DNA of 64,000 nucleotides from Clytia hemisphaerica. Lineage: Eukaryota > Cnidaria > Hydrozoa > Leptothecata > Clytiidae. The stretch lies in contig CACVBU010000593.1 in assembly GCA_902728285.1 (NCBI GenBank), positions 272,747 to 336,746 on the forward strand. The letters are read 5' to 3'. Numbering within the stretch: position 1 is the stretch's first letter; each line of letters begins with the position of its first letter. The notes under the pieces are model-generated. The model was not told the DNA's origin. It did no database searches and saw only the letters and a program-made list of their open reading frames with translations. Position numbers and translations under genes: made by a program. Shown piece after piece: positions 11,046 through 21,043 of the stretch.

Positions 11046-11906
11046 ATGTCAGCCAGAGCAGAACGCGAGTCTATTTTGTTGCAGACAGCTACAGCTTATA
11101 TTCAGGATAAGTGTAAGAGACAGGGGAGTTCTTCTAAGATTTTGTTTGAAAGTGGCAGCCAAAGGAGTTTCGTGACTCAAGCGTTGAGAGATAAGTTACA
11201 GTTGAAGTCTGAAAGAAAAGAGAAAGTAGTCATCAAGACTTTCGGTGAGGGAGACAACAGCAAAAAAGTTTCCAAGTTCTTGGATGTTGTCACGATCAAG
11301 GTTAAACACAAAGGCCGCAACTCTTTCACAGCTGTTGAAGCACTTTGTGTCCCGAGGATTTGTGGCTCGATATCCAAGGTCTTTGATCGTTCGAAATACG
11401 ATCATTTGAGGGATTTAGAGTTGGCAGATACCTTTAATGCGGTTTCAATCGATTACCCAGTTGGTGTTCTTGTCGGTATTGATTTTTACCATGACTTTTT
11501 CTCCGGTAAGACCAAAACAGGTAAGTCAGGTCCAGCTGCGTCGAAGACGGTCGTTGGTTGGGTTTTGAGTGGAAAGGTTAAGGCAAAGGTCAAAAGTGAA
11601 GAGGATAGTTATTGTTTTTTGAACTTTAGGTGTTCTGTTGAAAGTGATTCGGATCGACAGTTGAAGGAGTCTTTCGATCGTTTCTGGGAAGTTGAGAACA
11701 TTGGTAGGAAAGATTGTGTGGTGCACCAGTTTGAGCAAGATATTGTCCATACTGGAGAGAGGTACCAAGTGAAGTTGCCTTTTAAGCCGGATCATGATAC
11801 TATTCCAGACAATTTTAAGACTTCTGAGAAGAGATTAGTTTCCTTGAAGAAGAGACTAGAAAAGTCAGACTTGGTAAAGAGGTATAATGAGGTTTTTAGA
11901 GTATAA
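11046..11906 (+). pseudogene. BEL/Pao protease region (DUF1758)
   Basis: 286 open codons. Residues 32-40 form the active-site strand of a retropepsin, but it reads ILFESGSQR: Glu stands at residue 35 (codon 11148-11150) where the family has the catalytic Asp of D-S/T-G. The DUF1758 region follows (VPRICGSIS, VGVLVGIDFYHDF), then GWVLSGKV and the link toward reverse transcriptase. The frame ends at 11906, close to YNEVF, and the link to the polymerase is broken. In this family protease and polymerase are parts of one polyprotein. Confidence 0.75.
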
Positions 11907-12726
11907 GAAAGAGGTATCATTGAGAAAGTTCCTGAGAATGAGATTTCTGCAGAGGTAGGTAAAGTTTCACTACTACTCACAGGCCAGTAGTAGTGAAGGA
12001 AGATAGAGAGACAACAAGACCGTGCTGTTTTTTGATGCTTCTTGTGGTTATAAATGGTCCTCTTTAAATGAGTGTCAGTATTCTGGTCCTAATTTTGTTG
12101 TCGAAGGTGTTTGATATGTTGATTCGTTTTCGTTTGAACAAGGTTGCTATTTGGCGGATATTAAGAGAGCTTTTTGAACATTGAGAGGTTTTTGACGAAC
12201 ATCGTGATTTTCTTCGTTTTTTGTGGTATGATTTTGAGTCGGATGGTGATCCTAACTGTTGTTTTTCGTTTTTATGAGAGTCGTGATGGGTATGACTTCA
12301 AGCCCCTTTTTGTTGAATGGTTACGATCAAGCATCATCTGGAGAGTATTTGTCGACTGACAAGGAGTTGATTGAGCGTCTTATGGATGATTTTTATGTGG
12401 ATGATCTTGTATCCGGTGTTGAGAGTGGTGAGAAAGGTAAACAGTTTTTTGTGAGAACATCTGAGATTATCAAGGATGCTTGTATGGAGTTAAGGAAGTG
12501 GGTGACAAGTGATCCTGAGTTGAGAAAGCTTTTGATTGGGGAGGATGCGGAGTTTGTCCGCTTGAAAAAGGTTTTAGGAGTTGAATGGGATGTAGTTGAT
12601 GATTGTTTTGTCTTTGATTTTAAGAAGTTTCTCGAGATGTGTGAAGGTTTAAAGTTGACTAAGCGGAACATTTTTAAGTGGTTCTGCTTCCTTTATGACC
12701 CTTTGGGTTTTTTATTTCGCCAGTAA
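11907..12726 (+). pseudogene. BEL/Pao reverse transcriptase, broken
   Basis: Between 11907 and 12258 the family pattern (ERGIIEKVPENE, then ADIKRAF with the motif A Asp near 12157) is spread over several frames with stops. From 12259 it is open for 155 codons and contains MGMTSSPFLLNG and the catalytic FYVDDLVSG box (YVDD at 12394-12405), followed by the connection region. It copies the RNA genome into DNA inside the particle. At least three frame changes are present. Confidence 0.8.
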
Positions 12727-13450
12727 CGGCTAGGATCAAGTTTCTCTTCCAGTTGCTCTGTAAGAGTAAAAGTTGGATGGATGATGATGTATCTGAGGAA
12801 TTAAAGAAGTATTGGGTTGATTTTCTTGCGCTTTTGAGGAATATTGGTACTTTGAAGTTGCAACGGTTTGTTCTTACTACTGACTTCGTGAGTGTTCAAC
12901 TGTGTGGTTTTTCTGATAGTTCGGATGAGGTTTATTGTGCTGTAGTTTATTTGAGATTTGTTTCGGAAGGTGGAGTTTCGGTGAATTTTGTTGGAGAAAG
13001 ACAAGGATAGCACCTTTGAAACGTTGGGGTACTCCTAGGTTAGAATCCTTGGATGTCTTTTGTTGTCTGATCTGTTATCACAATGTCGTTCAGCCTTTCA
13101 TGGGAGGGTTGACATTAGTGATACGTTGTGTTGGTCGGATTCTGAGATTGCATTGTGTTGGATAAAGGTAAGGAGAAAGATGGAAGCCTGGGTAGAGAAC
13201 AGAGCGGTGAAAGTACGAAAAGTGGTTGATAGAGACAAATGGTTTCATGTCAAGAGTGAGGAAAACCCATCTGATTTTCCTACTCGTCCTTTTGAAACAT
13301 ATTCTGAAATGTGGGAAAAAGGACCAAGTTTTCTTTTAAATTCTTCCTTGAATTCTGAGCCTTTTTACTCGTCCTTTTGAAACATATTCTGAAATGTGGG
13401 AAAAAGGACCAAGTTTTCTTTTAAATTCTTCCTTGAATTCTGAGCCTTTT
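12727..13450 (+). pseudogene. BEL/Pao RNase H region with 85-bp duplication
   Basis: Follows the polymerase with CGFSDSSDEVYCAVVY (first RNase H Asp) and LCWSDSEIALCWI, spread over three frames. ENPSDFPTRP marks the end of the domain. An 85-bp segment at 13281-13365 is repeated exactly at 13366-13450 and shifts the frame. Confidence 0.7.
13281..13450. repeat. Exact 85-bp tandem duplication in pol
   Basis: 13281-13365 and 13366-13450 are the same by eye, both starting TACTCGTCCTTTTGAAAC and ending TCTGAGCCTTTT. The period is not a multiple of three. Confidence 0.9.
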
Positions 13451-15133
13451 GAGTGTCATAACCAAGCTATGTTGGTGGAAGTTATGAAGGAGAAGCGGAA
13501 AAGTGATATAGAAACTCTAACCTTAGCATCTGTTGTCGAGAACAAAAGCAATAATTCTTTATTTAACGTGGTTGACATTACTCGTTTTGGTTCTTTGAAA
13601 AAGTTCATATCTGCTGTTGGTTATGTGTTCCGATTTATCAACCTAATTCGCAAAAAGAAACCACCAAATATGGATCAAACTCTGTCACCAGAAGAATTCA
13701 AAGATGCACACGATCGAATCATCAAAGAAGAACAATACTTCATCAAGATAGACGCTTCTTTTGACAAAATGAAGACATCATTGAACCTTTATGAAGACGA
13801 CAACGGCATCTTACGGTTAAAAGGACGTTATGGCACATCTCTACCTTACGATCAATCGCATCCAGCAATCATCAGGAGAGACGGACACCTCAGTCAACTC
13901 ATTGTGGAAGATGCACACGAACGGACGTTACATCATGGAGTTGAAACAACATTGGCATTCGTGAGACAAAGATATGGCTAACAACAGGAAGAAAACGTGT
14001 AAAAGACATCCTTCGAAAATGTACGATATGTAAAGAGGTTCAACCAAAGAACTTTTTTACCTCCACCTACAGCAGATATTCCGTCTTATAGACTTGAAAG
14101 CGATTTTGCTTTTCAACACACTGGTTTGGATTTTTGTGGACCTTTATACGTCAAAGAAAAATGTTGTGAGAACTCTTTTACTAAGGTCTATATTTTGCTA
14201 CTGACTTGCGCGACTAGTAGGGCGTTGCATTTAGAATTAGTGCCTGACATGGGTGACGAGTCTTTTATTCGTGGAATCATTCGTTTTTTCGCCCGGAAGG
14301 GTTATCCTGAACTGGTAATTCATGATAATGCAAAAACTTTCAAATCACGCGAAGTGAAGCACTTTTTCTTGAAACAGGGCATCAAACAAGAATTTATATT
14401 GGCTTTAGCCCCTTGGTGGGGTGGTTTTTATGAACGCTTAGTAAGAAACGTGAAATCATCACTACGCAAAATCCTCGGAAATTCTCTTCTAAGTTTTGAA
14501 GAAGTTTCTACCTTTTTATGTGAAATCGAGGGTACACTGAACTCACGCCCTCTCAGTTACTTGAACGAAGATGACATTGACGAGCCGCTTACACCTTTTC
14601 ATTTACTTTATGGCAGAAACATTTTATCGAAAGCGAAGTTAAACAAAACTCGACACACTTTTCCAACACACAAGAAACGTTTAAAACATATTTCTTCTTT
14701 ACTTGACCATTTTTGGCGTCGTTTTTCAACTTGTTACCTCGGTGATCTCAAACAATTCAACTTGTACCGAAAACAAAATTCATCTATAAAACAGGACATT
14801 TCAGTCGGGGACATCGTGCTTTTAAAAGAAGATCTCCTTCCACGCAACCGCTGGAGAATGGGAAAAGTGACAGAATTGGTCATTGGACGTGATGGATTCG
14901 TTAGAGGTGCGAAGCTGCAGACAACATCGAAAGAAGGACGCAGAACAACATGCAGCCGCCCATTGCAAAGATTAGTACCTTTTATCTCGGACTCTTTGAC
15001 TCAGCCCTTGCCAGAACCTGAAAATAAGTGCGCACCCAGCGAAATCAAGCTTGTCAGTAGTAATCTTAGATCTAAACGTAAAGCTGCCGCAGATGGACAA
15101 TTGAAACGAAGACTTATTGAAAAATTTGGGTAA
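13451..15133 (+). pseudogene. BEL/Pao integrase and C-terminal DUF5641
   Basis: The part at 13451-13981 carries the integrase zinc-binding histidines (DAHERTLHHGVETTLAFVRQ) and a Cys pair follows (CTICKE near 14020). One frameshift in a T-run near 14050 separates it from the core. The core at 14126-15133 is open: FCGPLYVKE, then HDNAKTF with the second catalytic Asp and GGFYERLV with the catalytic Glu. VGDIVLLKEDLLPRNRWRMG is the DUF5641 tail typical of BEL/Pao. It joins the DNA copy to the genome in the nucleus. Confidence 0.85.
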
Positions 15134-15138
15134 ACAAA

Positions 15139-15150
15139 TTTTGGGGGGAG
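15139..15150 (+). promoter_or_regulatory. Polypurine tract
   Basis: The G-rich run TTTTGGGGGGAG lies directly before the 3' LTR, the position at which plus-strand priming occurs. Confidence 0.75.
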
Positions 15151-15306
15151 TGTAAAATATATTACATAATTTTTCATAATTAGCATATTTCGCATAATTA
15201 TCTTTTATCTTTTCTTTCTTTGTATATTTTTATTATTCTAAGATCACGTGATTATCTCGTGGTCTTCCATGTATTTAAACTTGTGAACTCACGTTTTTGA
15301 GTAGTT
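15151..15306 (+). repeat. 3' LTR of BEL/Pao retrotransposon, cut by gap
   Basis: Begins TGTAAAATATATTACATAAT and matches 8472-8627 at every base I compared. It stops at the N run. Confidence 0.85.
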
Positions 15307-16013
15307 NNNNNNNNNNNNNNNNNNNNNNNNNNNNNNNNNNNNNNNNNNNNNNNNNNNNNNNNNNNNNNNNNNNNNNNNNNNNNNNNNNNNNNNNNNNNNN
15401 NNNNNNNNNNNNNNNNNNNNNNNNNNNNNNNNNNNNNNNNNNNNNNNNNNNNNNNNNNNNNNNNNNNNNNNNNNNNNNNNNNNNNNNNNNNNNNNNNNNN
15501 NNNNNNNNNNNNNNNNNNNNNNNNNNNNNNNNNNNNNNNNNNNNNNNNNNNNNNNNNNNNNNNNNNNNNNNNNNNNNNNNNNNNNNNNNNNNNNNNNNNN
15601 NNNNNNNNNNNNNNNNNNNNNNNNNNNNNNNNNNNNNNNNNNNNNNNNNNNNNNNNNNNNNNNNNNNNNNNNNNNNNNNNNNNNNNNNNNNNNNNNNNNN
15701 NNNNNNNNNNNNNNNNNNNNNNNNNNNNNNNNNNNNNNNNNNNNNNNNNNNNNNNNNNNNNNNNNNNNNNNNNNNNNNNNNNNNNNNNNNNNNNNNNNNN
15801 NNNNNNNNNNNNNNNNNNNNNNNNNNNNNNNNNNNNNNNNNNNNNNNNNNNNNNNNNNNNNNNNNNNNNNNNNNNNNNNNNNNNNNNNNNNNNNNNNNNN
15901 NNNNNNNNNNNNNNNNNNNNNNNNNNNNNNNNNNNNNNNNNNNNNNNNNNNNNNNNNNNNNNNNNNNNNNNNNNNNNNNNNNNNNNNNNNNNNNNNNNNN
16001 NNNNNNNNNNNNN
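15307..16013. other. Assembly gap (707 N)
   Basis: Run of N. It should hold the last 129 bp or so of the 3' LTR, the target duplication, and the missing reverse-transcriptase core of the split LINE. Confidence 0.95.
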
Positions 16014-16657
16014 AAACTTAAGCGAATCAGTCAAATACCTTGGAGTAACTCTTGATCACTTTTTAAATTGGAGAATAAACACAAACAATCTATGCTCTAA
16101 ATTAAGTAGTGCCAATGGAATAATTTCTAAAACTCAGACATTTTGTTCCTCTATCTACACTACTTCAGATTTATTATGCTCTATTTTTTTCGCATCTTAA
16201 TTATGCTTGCCAAATCTGGGGTCAAAAACATAACTATAATGTGGAAAGAGTCTTTAAACTTCAAAAACGATGCTTACGAATCATGACTTTTTCTGATTTC
16301 AATGCTCACTCTAGTAAAATCTTTTATGAACTTAATCTTCTTAAAATTTCTGATCACATTAATCTACTAAATATAACTCTTGCTCACAGGATCTTATGTG
16401 GTTTTTCTCCAATTAGACTCAAGAATCTCTTCTCTCTAAACTTTTATCAACATAAACAAAGAACCAGAGGGAAATCAGTGCGTCTTCTTTTCAGGCCCTC
16501 TTTCAGAACTTTTATGTATGGTACAGAATCTATCACCTATAGTACCATTGTCCAGTGGAATGATTTACAACAGAATTTTCCTGCTTATCCCTTGACTGAC
16601 TTAACTGGTTGTGAACTTAGGATAAACTTACACAATTATCTTGTATCTGATTACTAA
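16014..16657 (+). pseudogene. LINE ORF2 C-terminal end
   Basis: Opens with ESVKYLGVTLDHFLNWR, the conserved stretch after the LINE polymerase core (YLG motif). A frameshift near 16130-16200 leads to the frame 16241-16657 with VERVFKLQKRCLRIMTF and SVRLLFRPSFRTFMYG, ending in a stop at 16655-16657. This is the tail of the same kind of LINE as at 7231-8471, and the two halves are on the same strand on either side of the LTR element. Confidence 0.8.
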
Positions 16658-16702
16658 TTGCTTTGATTGAACAGTGACAGTAAAGCTATAAAAACTTTTG
16701 TT

Positions 16703-16734
<32 letters not shown>

Positions 16735-17167
16735 CTTTTTTTTCTTTGAATTACTTTCAAAATTCACCTTTCAAAATCATGTTTCCATTTTGATATACCT
16801 AAATACTTATTTAATTTATTCATAATGATCTCATTATTGATATTACATACATATTTTTTTCTTTTTCTTTTTTCTTTTTTGTCTATTTCATTTGTGTATC
16901 TTTTCTATTTTTTGATAATTTTAAGTTTAGTTTTCTACTTTTTGTTCTCCTCCTTCATTTTTATTTGTCTGTTTTAAGACTTTTACGTGTTCAGTAGTTT
17001 AAGAAATTCTTCCTAATTATACTAGTATTCCTTGGAATTACAAAAAGGTGGCCCATCTCGAATAGCTTGCTAATATGAGGTCTCCATTCTAGCATTGTTT
17101 AGTTTTATTATATAATTTAACATAAAACTTTGTATCATATTTACTACTACAATCATGAAAAATAAAA

Positions 17168-17208
<41 letters not shown>
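16658..17208 (+). mobile_element. LINE 3' UTR with TAC-repeat tail
   Basis: T-rich UTR with a poly-T run near 16706-16733. It ends in about 14 copies of TAC/ACT at 17166-17208. Microsatellite tails are usual for CR1/L2-type LINEs, so this marks the insertion end. Confidence 0.65.
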
Positions 17209-17268
17209 TTGGGCGAATTATTAAGTGAAATATTTTTCATTCAAAACTTTTTAAATTGTTATCCGCAG

Positions 17269-17460
17269 GATGTCGTCCTATCGCTTATTTCGAAAACACG
17301 GTTTTGGAGAAAGAAGATTTTTATGCTTGATTGGTAGTACAACAGTTCTAAGCTTTCTACATATGGGATGTGTTTTCTACTGTTTCTACGATCAACAGTC
17401 AGTCTTCATTCAAGATTTGATGCACCTGGCGACAACCTACCATTTCAATTTCTATATAGA
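17269..17460 (+). CDS. Candidate first coding exon of a type II membrane protein
   Basis: An acceptor (ATCCGCAG) precedes GATG at 17269 and a donor (GTAAGA) follows at 17461, leaving phase 2. The 63 full codons start MSSYRLFRKHGFGERR, a basic stretch, followed by one hydrophobic segment at about residues 17-40 (FLCLIGSTTVLSFL then GCVFYCFY). This is the form of a signal anchor with the N-terminus in the cytosol, as in Golgi glycosyltransferases and some ectodomain proteins. I do not recognise the family. The exon starts only 60 bp after the LINE tail. The thrombospondin exons downstream are on the same strand, but the phases do not join directly, so at least one other exon would be needed. 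Confidence 0.35.
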
Positions 17461-17464
17461 GTAA

Positions 17465-18184
17465 GAAAGCATACTTTTCTCAACTAATGATCAAATGCAA
17501 ACTCGAAAAGGAAGCTTCTAGGGTTTTTTTTAGTTGTCTATCATTTGAAAGACTTGATGGGACAGAAGGGACGTTTATCACTAATAAACTTCAAAAACCA
17601 CTAAAATAACAACAAATAAACCAGCTGCACTGGAAGCTCCGGCTTAAGAGATTAAAAGATGTGAAAGATGAGATTGTTGAGTTAGTTGTGTATCCGAACG
17701 TTGCCCACAAACTACTAATCAGAACAGATCAGAAAGCAAAGTAATAATTCTATTGCAGAGCGAGTATGAGAAATAATCTTAACAAATAAATAAACCAGCT
17801 GGAAGTTTAGCTCTTCTAAGTGATTACACATGCACTTTCTTGCCTAAAGAACCAACCCCACCCCGCCCACTCATCCTCGACTAAAAAGTTTAAAATTGGA
17901 GCTAAAGGAGATAAACATTTAGAATGGCAATATTTCCAAGTTCTTATACTGTAAATTGATTTTTTTTCTAAACTTGCCAATAGCGAAGCCATGACGCGCC
18001 ATTGATTTGATTGTCCGGATTAAATTTTGGGGAGAAAAATAGCCTAAATTAGAGATCACGGCTTTGAGCTAAGCATTATTTTTTCTGTTGGGATAATACT
18101 TGGAAAAGAGTAGGATAAACCAAATAAAATGGTACAATAGTGTGTATGTAATAAATAGTGGTATATTTGGAAAAAACCTGTTTC
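17465..18184. other. No gene recognised
   Basis: AT-rich DNA without convincing exon or repeat. Confidence 0.4.
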
Positions 18185-18740
18185 GGGTTTGAATTTACAC
18201 AGGAATTGTGTTTTAGTATCCTTTACTGAATTCTCATAGTGATATGTTTGTAAAAAATCTGTGTCGGGTTTGAAAAATCAAAAGGAACGGTCGCCAGCTA
18301 CGATGAAATTACGACAAAGTCCAAAAACGATCATTTTCAGCCATAACACTGTGAAAATTTCTCCAATCTTGTTCAAATTTTCACAGGAATTGTGTTTTAG
18401 TATCCTTTACTGAATTCTCATAGTGGTATGTTTGTAAAAAATATGTGTCGGGTTTGAAGAATCAAAAGGAACGGTCGCCAGCCGCAATGAAATTACGACA
18501 AAGTCCAAAAACGATCATTTTCAGCCATAACACTGCGAAAATTTCTCCAATCTTGTTCAAATTTTCAAAGGAATTGTGTTTTAGTATCCTTTACTGAATT
18601 CTCGTAGCGATATGTTTGTAAAAAATATGTGTCGGGTTTGAAGAATCAAAAGGAACGGTCGCCAGTCAACAAGCTCAAGCAATAATGATGAATACAAAAC
18701 AGGACATTTTCAGCCATAAACACAACACCACAAAAACTAC
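18185..18740. repeat. 184-bp tandem repeat, three copies
   Basis: The word AGGAATTGTGTTTTAGTATC occurs at 18201, 18385 and 18569, exactly 184 bp apart. The rest of the unit (GTCGGGTTTGAA, AAGGAACGGTCGCCAG, AAACGATCATTTTCAGCC) repeats with a few changes. The third copy fades out near 18740. No coding frame. Confidence 0.9.
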
Positions 18741-19254
18741 TCAGATCGTTTTCAAATTTTCACTGTAATGTTGTAATTTCTCTTTTAAATTCGAGTGTAT
18801 GTGTGTTTGAAAGTTTCATTGTCAAGTTACCAACAGAAGCACTCGATCAGCTGACGATTCATGGCCAAAATTTCTCCAAAGTCTTTCCACATTCATTGTT
18901 AGAGAGCCAGTATGCATCAAACTTCTCATAAATCATTTCCAAAACATCATGAATAATGATTAAAATGATCAATTTTCACTGAGATTTGCCAGTATTTGCT
19001 ACACAGTCAGCTAGTCCACTTTCGGCAGCCATCTTTTTCTTAAATACTTTCGGCCAATCAAATCACAGTATTATTGGAATCAGATAATCCGTTTTTATTA
19101 AATCGGAATAGATCATCAGATTAGATAAACAAACAAAAAATGTCTTGACCGTCGTCGTCGTCGTCGGACGAGAGAGAATTTAAGGCTCCTAGGCCGGAGC
19201 AAAAAGAGCCCTTTTTAAGCTACTTAGCTGTATTTTTTGACTGAATAAATATTT
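18741..19254. other. No gene recognised
   Basis: AT-rich DNA with a short GTC/CGT microsatellite at about 19150-19166. Confidence 0.4.
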
Positions 19255-19431
19255 TTTGGACAACCCCGGTGGAGGTCCTATAAATTAACCTCTGTCCGTT
19301 TGTTAGTTACCAACTTTTCTCGAGATTGGCTCACTATTTTTTTCTGATTTTTTGCACAAAGATGTGCAACTATAAACCGTCGAATATGACGGAGCCCAAT
19401 TTTCAAAAAAAATAATTTTGGGCAAGTTTGG

Positions 19432-20365
19432 CATAGCTGGAGCCCCCCCCTGGTCTGAGGGGGGGGGGGGCTAAAAGGTCGAACAGCAATTGGTACTTGA
19501 TTTTGGCCTGTGGCTAGGGGGGACTAACCATGTTAGGGGTCACCTAAATTTTTTCAGATGGACCTGCCTGGGGGGCTAGATTCTATGCTAGGTGATTTTT
19601 TTCTGAACTTGCTTTTCATCATAAGCAGCCTACCAGACCATAGGTTAGCACTTTCTCATCTTATATTTTAATGGGCAGTTCCAGAAAAACACCATTACCA
19701 CAGCTGTGGACGGCAGGGTTTTTGGGATTTTTTTTACTTGGTTAAATCTTGAGAAATTTGAAAAAGGTTTCGGAAAATCCAGGATTTTTCCTCATTATTT
19801 AGTCATATATATGTATTGGAAAATCCACAAAATTTGCTCTATTTTTTTGCCAAGTTTCGGAAAATCCAAGATTTTCCCGTAAAAAATCTTGAATGTTACG
19901 GAAATCCTGAAGTTTTTTCAAAAGTAAATTGTTACGAAAAATCCATGTTGTCCACAGGGGGGGTAACGGACTATAACTTGAACCGCCCAATCTAAGCAAT
20001 GCTCAAAAACTGAAAATTTGGTATCTAATATATTATCTGTAAAAATTCTTTAATCCTGTTGCATTTACTTAGATAAAAAATCTGTCTGGCAAGGGATTTG
20101 CACCTTGACTTACAAAACCTTGATAATCTGGCATGAACCTTCAATACTTAGCTTTTTTCCTATTTCTTAGGGCATTTATTCTATTTAGCAATAAGCTAAA
20201 CTAACTATTGTATTTGTTTGATTGTTTGAATGAAAAGGATTTTCGAAAAAATTTGACGTGTCATTGGCTTAGGGGTCAGATAAAATATTTGGCAACCAGG
20301 GGCTACCTAAATCTTAGGGGTCACCTGAATTCTTAGGGGGCACCTAAAACCAGGTGCCACGCCAT
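19432..20365. mobile_element. Nested non-autonomous DNA transposon, 934 bp
   Basis: It interrupts the repeat around it exactly, with GTTTGG present on both sides (19426-19431 and 20366-20371). The ends CATAGCTGGAGCC and, read inward on the other strand, ATGGCGTGGCACC are imperfect inverted repeats. No transposase frame is present. A 6-bp (or 5-bp) target duplication and short terminal repeats fit a cut-and-paste element of unknown superfamily. Confidence 0.7.
19673..19988. mobile_element. MITE with GGGC termini, copy 1 (316 bp)
   Basis: Begins GGGCAGTTCCAGAAAAACAC and ends with the reverse complement of GGGCGGTTCAAGTTATAG. AAT flanks both ends. The whole element is found again, inverted, at 56629-57104. 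It lies inside the element at 19432-20365, so three insertions are stacked. Short GGGC termini and a 3-bp duplication resemble PIF/Harbinger elements, which is inference. Confidence 0.65.
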
Positions 20366-20522
20366 GTTTGGGCCAAAAAATGGTTTAAAACCGGGTTTTT
20401 TGAACTTTGTGAAAATTCGGATCTTTCTGAAAGTAGGGTACCATCATAGGTAAAAGATGACTCAAGCAGATTTTTGCAAAACAATTTTGTTGGCTCTAAA
20501 AACGCACTTTTATCTATAAGAA

Positions 20523-20672
20523 ACGGTTAATAACCGATTTCATTACCTAACTCAAGATAATTTACGCAAAAGATGCTATTTATGGTCAATTTTAGACCAA
20601 AATGTGGCGAAAAGTGGAACTTGCGCATGAAATATCTCGAGTTAGGTAAGGAAATCGGCTACAACCGTTTAA
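20523..20672. repeat. Imperfect palindrome
   Basis: CGGTTAATAACCGATTTC and TACCTAACTCAAGATAAT on the left match, reversed, GAGTTAGGTAAGGAAATCGG and CTACAACCG on the right, across about 60 bp. It looks like the end pair of a small hairpin element. Confidence 0.6.
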
Positions 20673-21043
20673 AAGTCTTCTATATAGTTTTTCGAGAGCT
20701 TTCGAATGGTATACTTGAAAATGTCTGAAAATTTCGCCCTTAGGGTTTTGCCTGGGGAAAAAAGAAATGTCCCAAAAAAGGGATGTTCTACCAGTGGGAT
20801 TTTAGGGGATTTTTTCCTGAGGTATAAGCATCCTATAGAGAAGGTCTGGAGAAAGTTTCAGCTAGATCTTATTTATTCCTACAAACTGCCTGTATTTTTA
20901 TAACACGACCACACTACAAATTTGGGTCGAGTTTAACATAAATGTCAACTTCATACATTTGATCAGTCCTTCGGTTAAACTCTAGGCCAGTCTCCTTATG
21001 TATAAGTGTTGATAGGTGTTAATCTTGTTGGTAGTAAACGCAG
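20673..21043. other. No gene recognised
   Basis: Upstream flank or intron of the thrombospondin-repeat gene. A 65-codon open frame at 20706 shows no family features. Confidence 0.35.

Larger units (their letters stand above)
19255..20430. repeat. Interspersed repeat, copy C, split by an insertion
   Basis: The left part (19255-19431) has GGTGGAGGTCCTATAAATTA, TTTTTTCTGATTTTTTGCAC and TGACGGAGCCC as in copy A at 3320. The match stops at GGCAAGTTTGG and resumes at GTTTGGGCCAAAAAATGG (20366), in the same order as the uninterrupted copy A. Confidence 0.75.

Noticed and set aside
12393..12671. 92-codon minus-strand frame
   Set aside because: It is antisense to the reverse transcriptase with its YVDD box.
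15252..16055. Long frames across the N run
   Set aside because: They exist only because N was read as open sequence.
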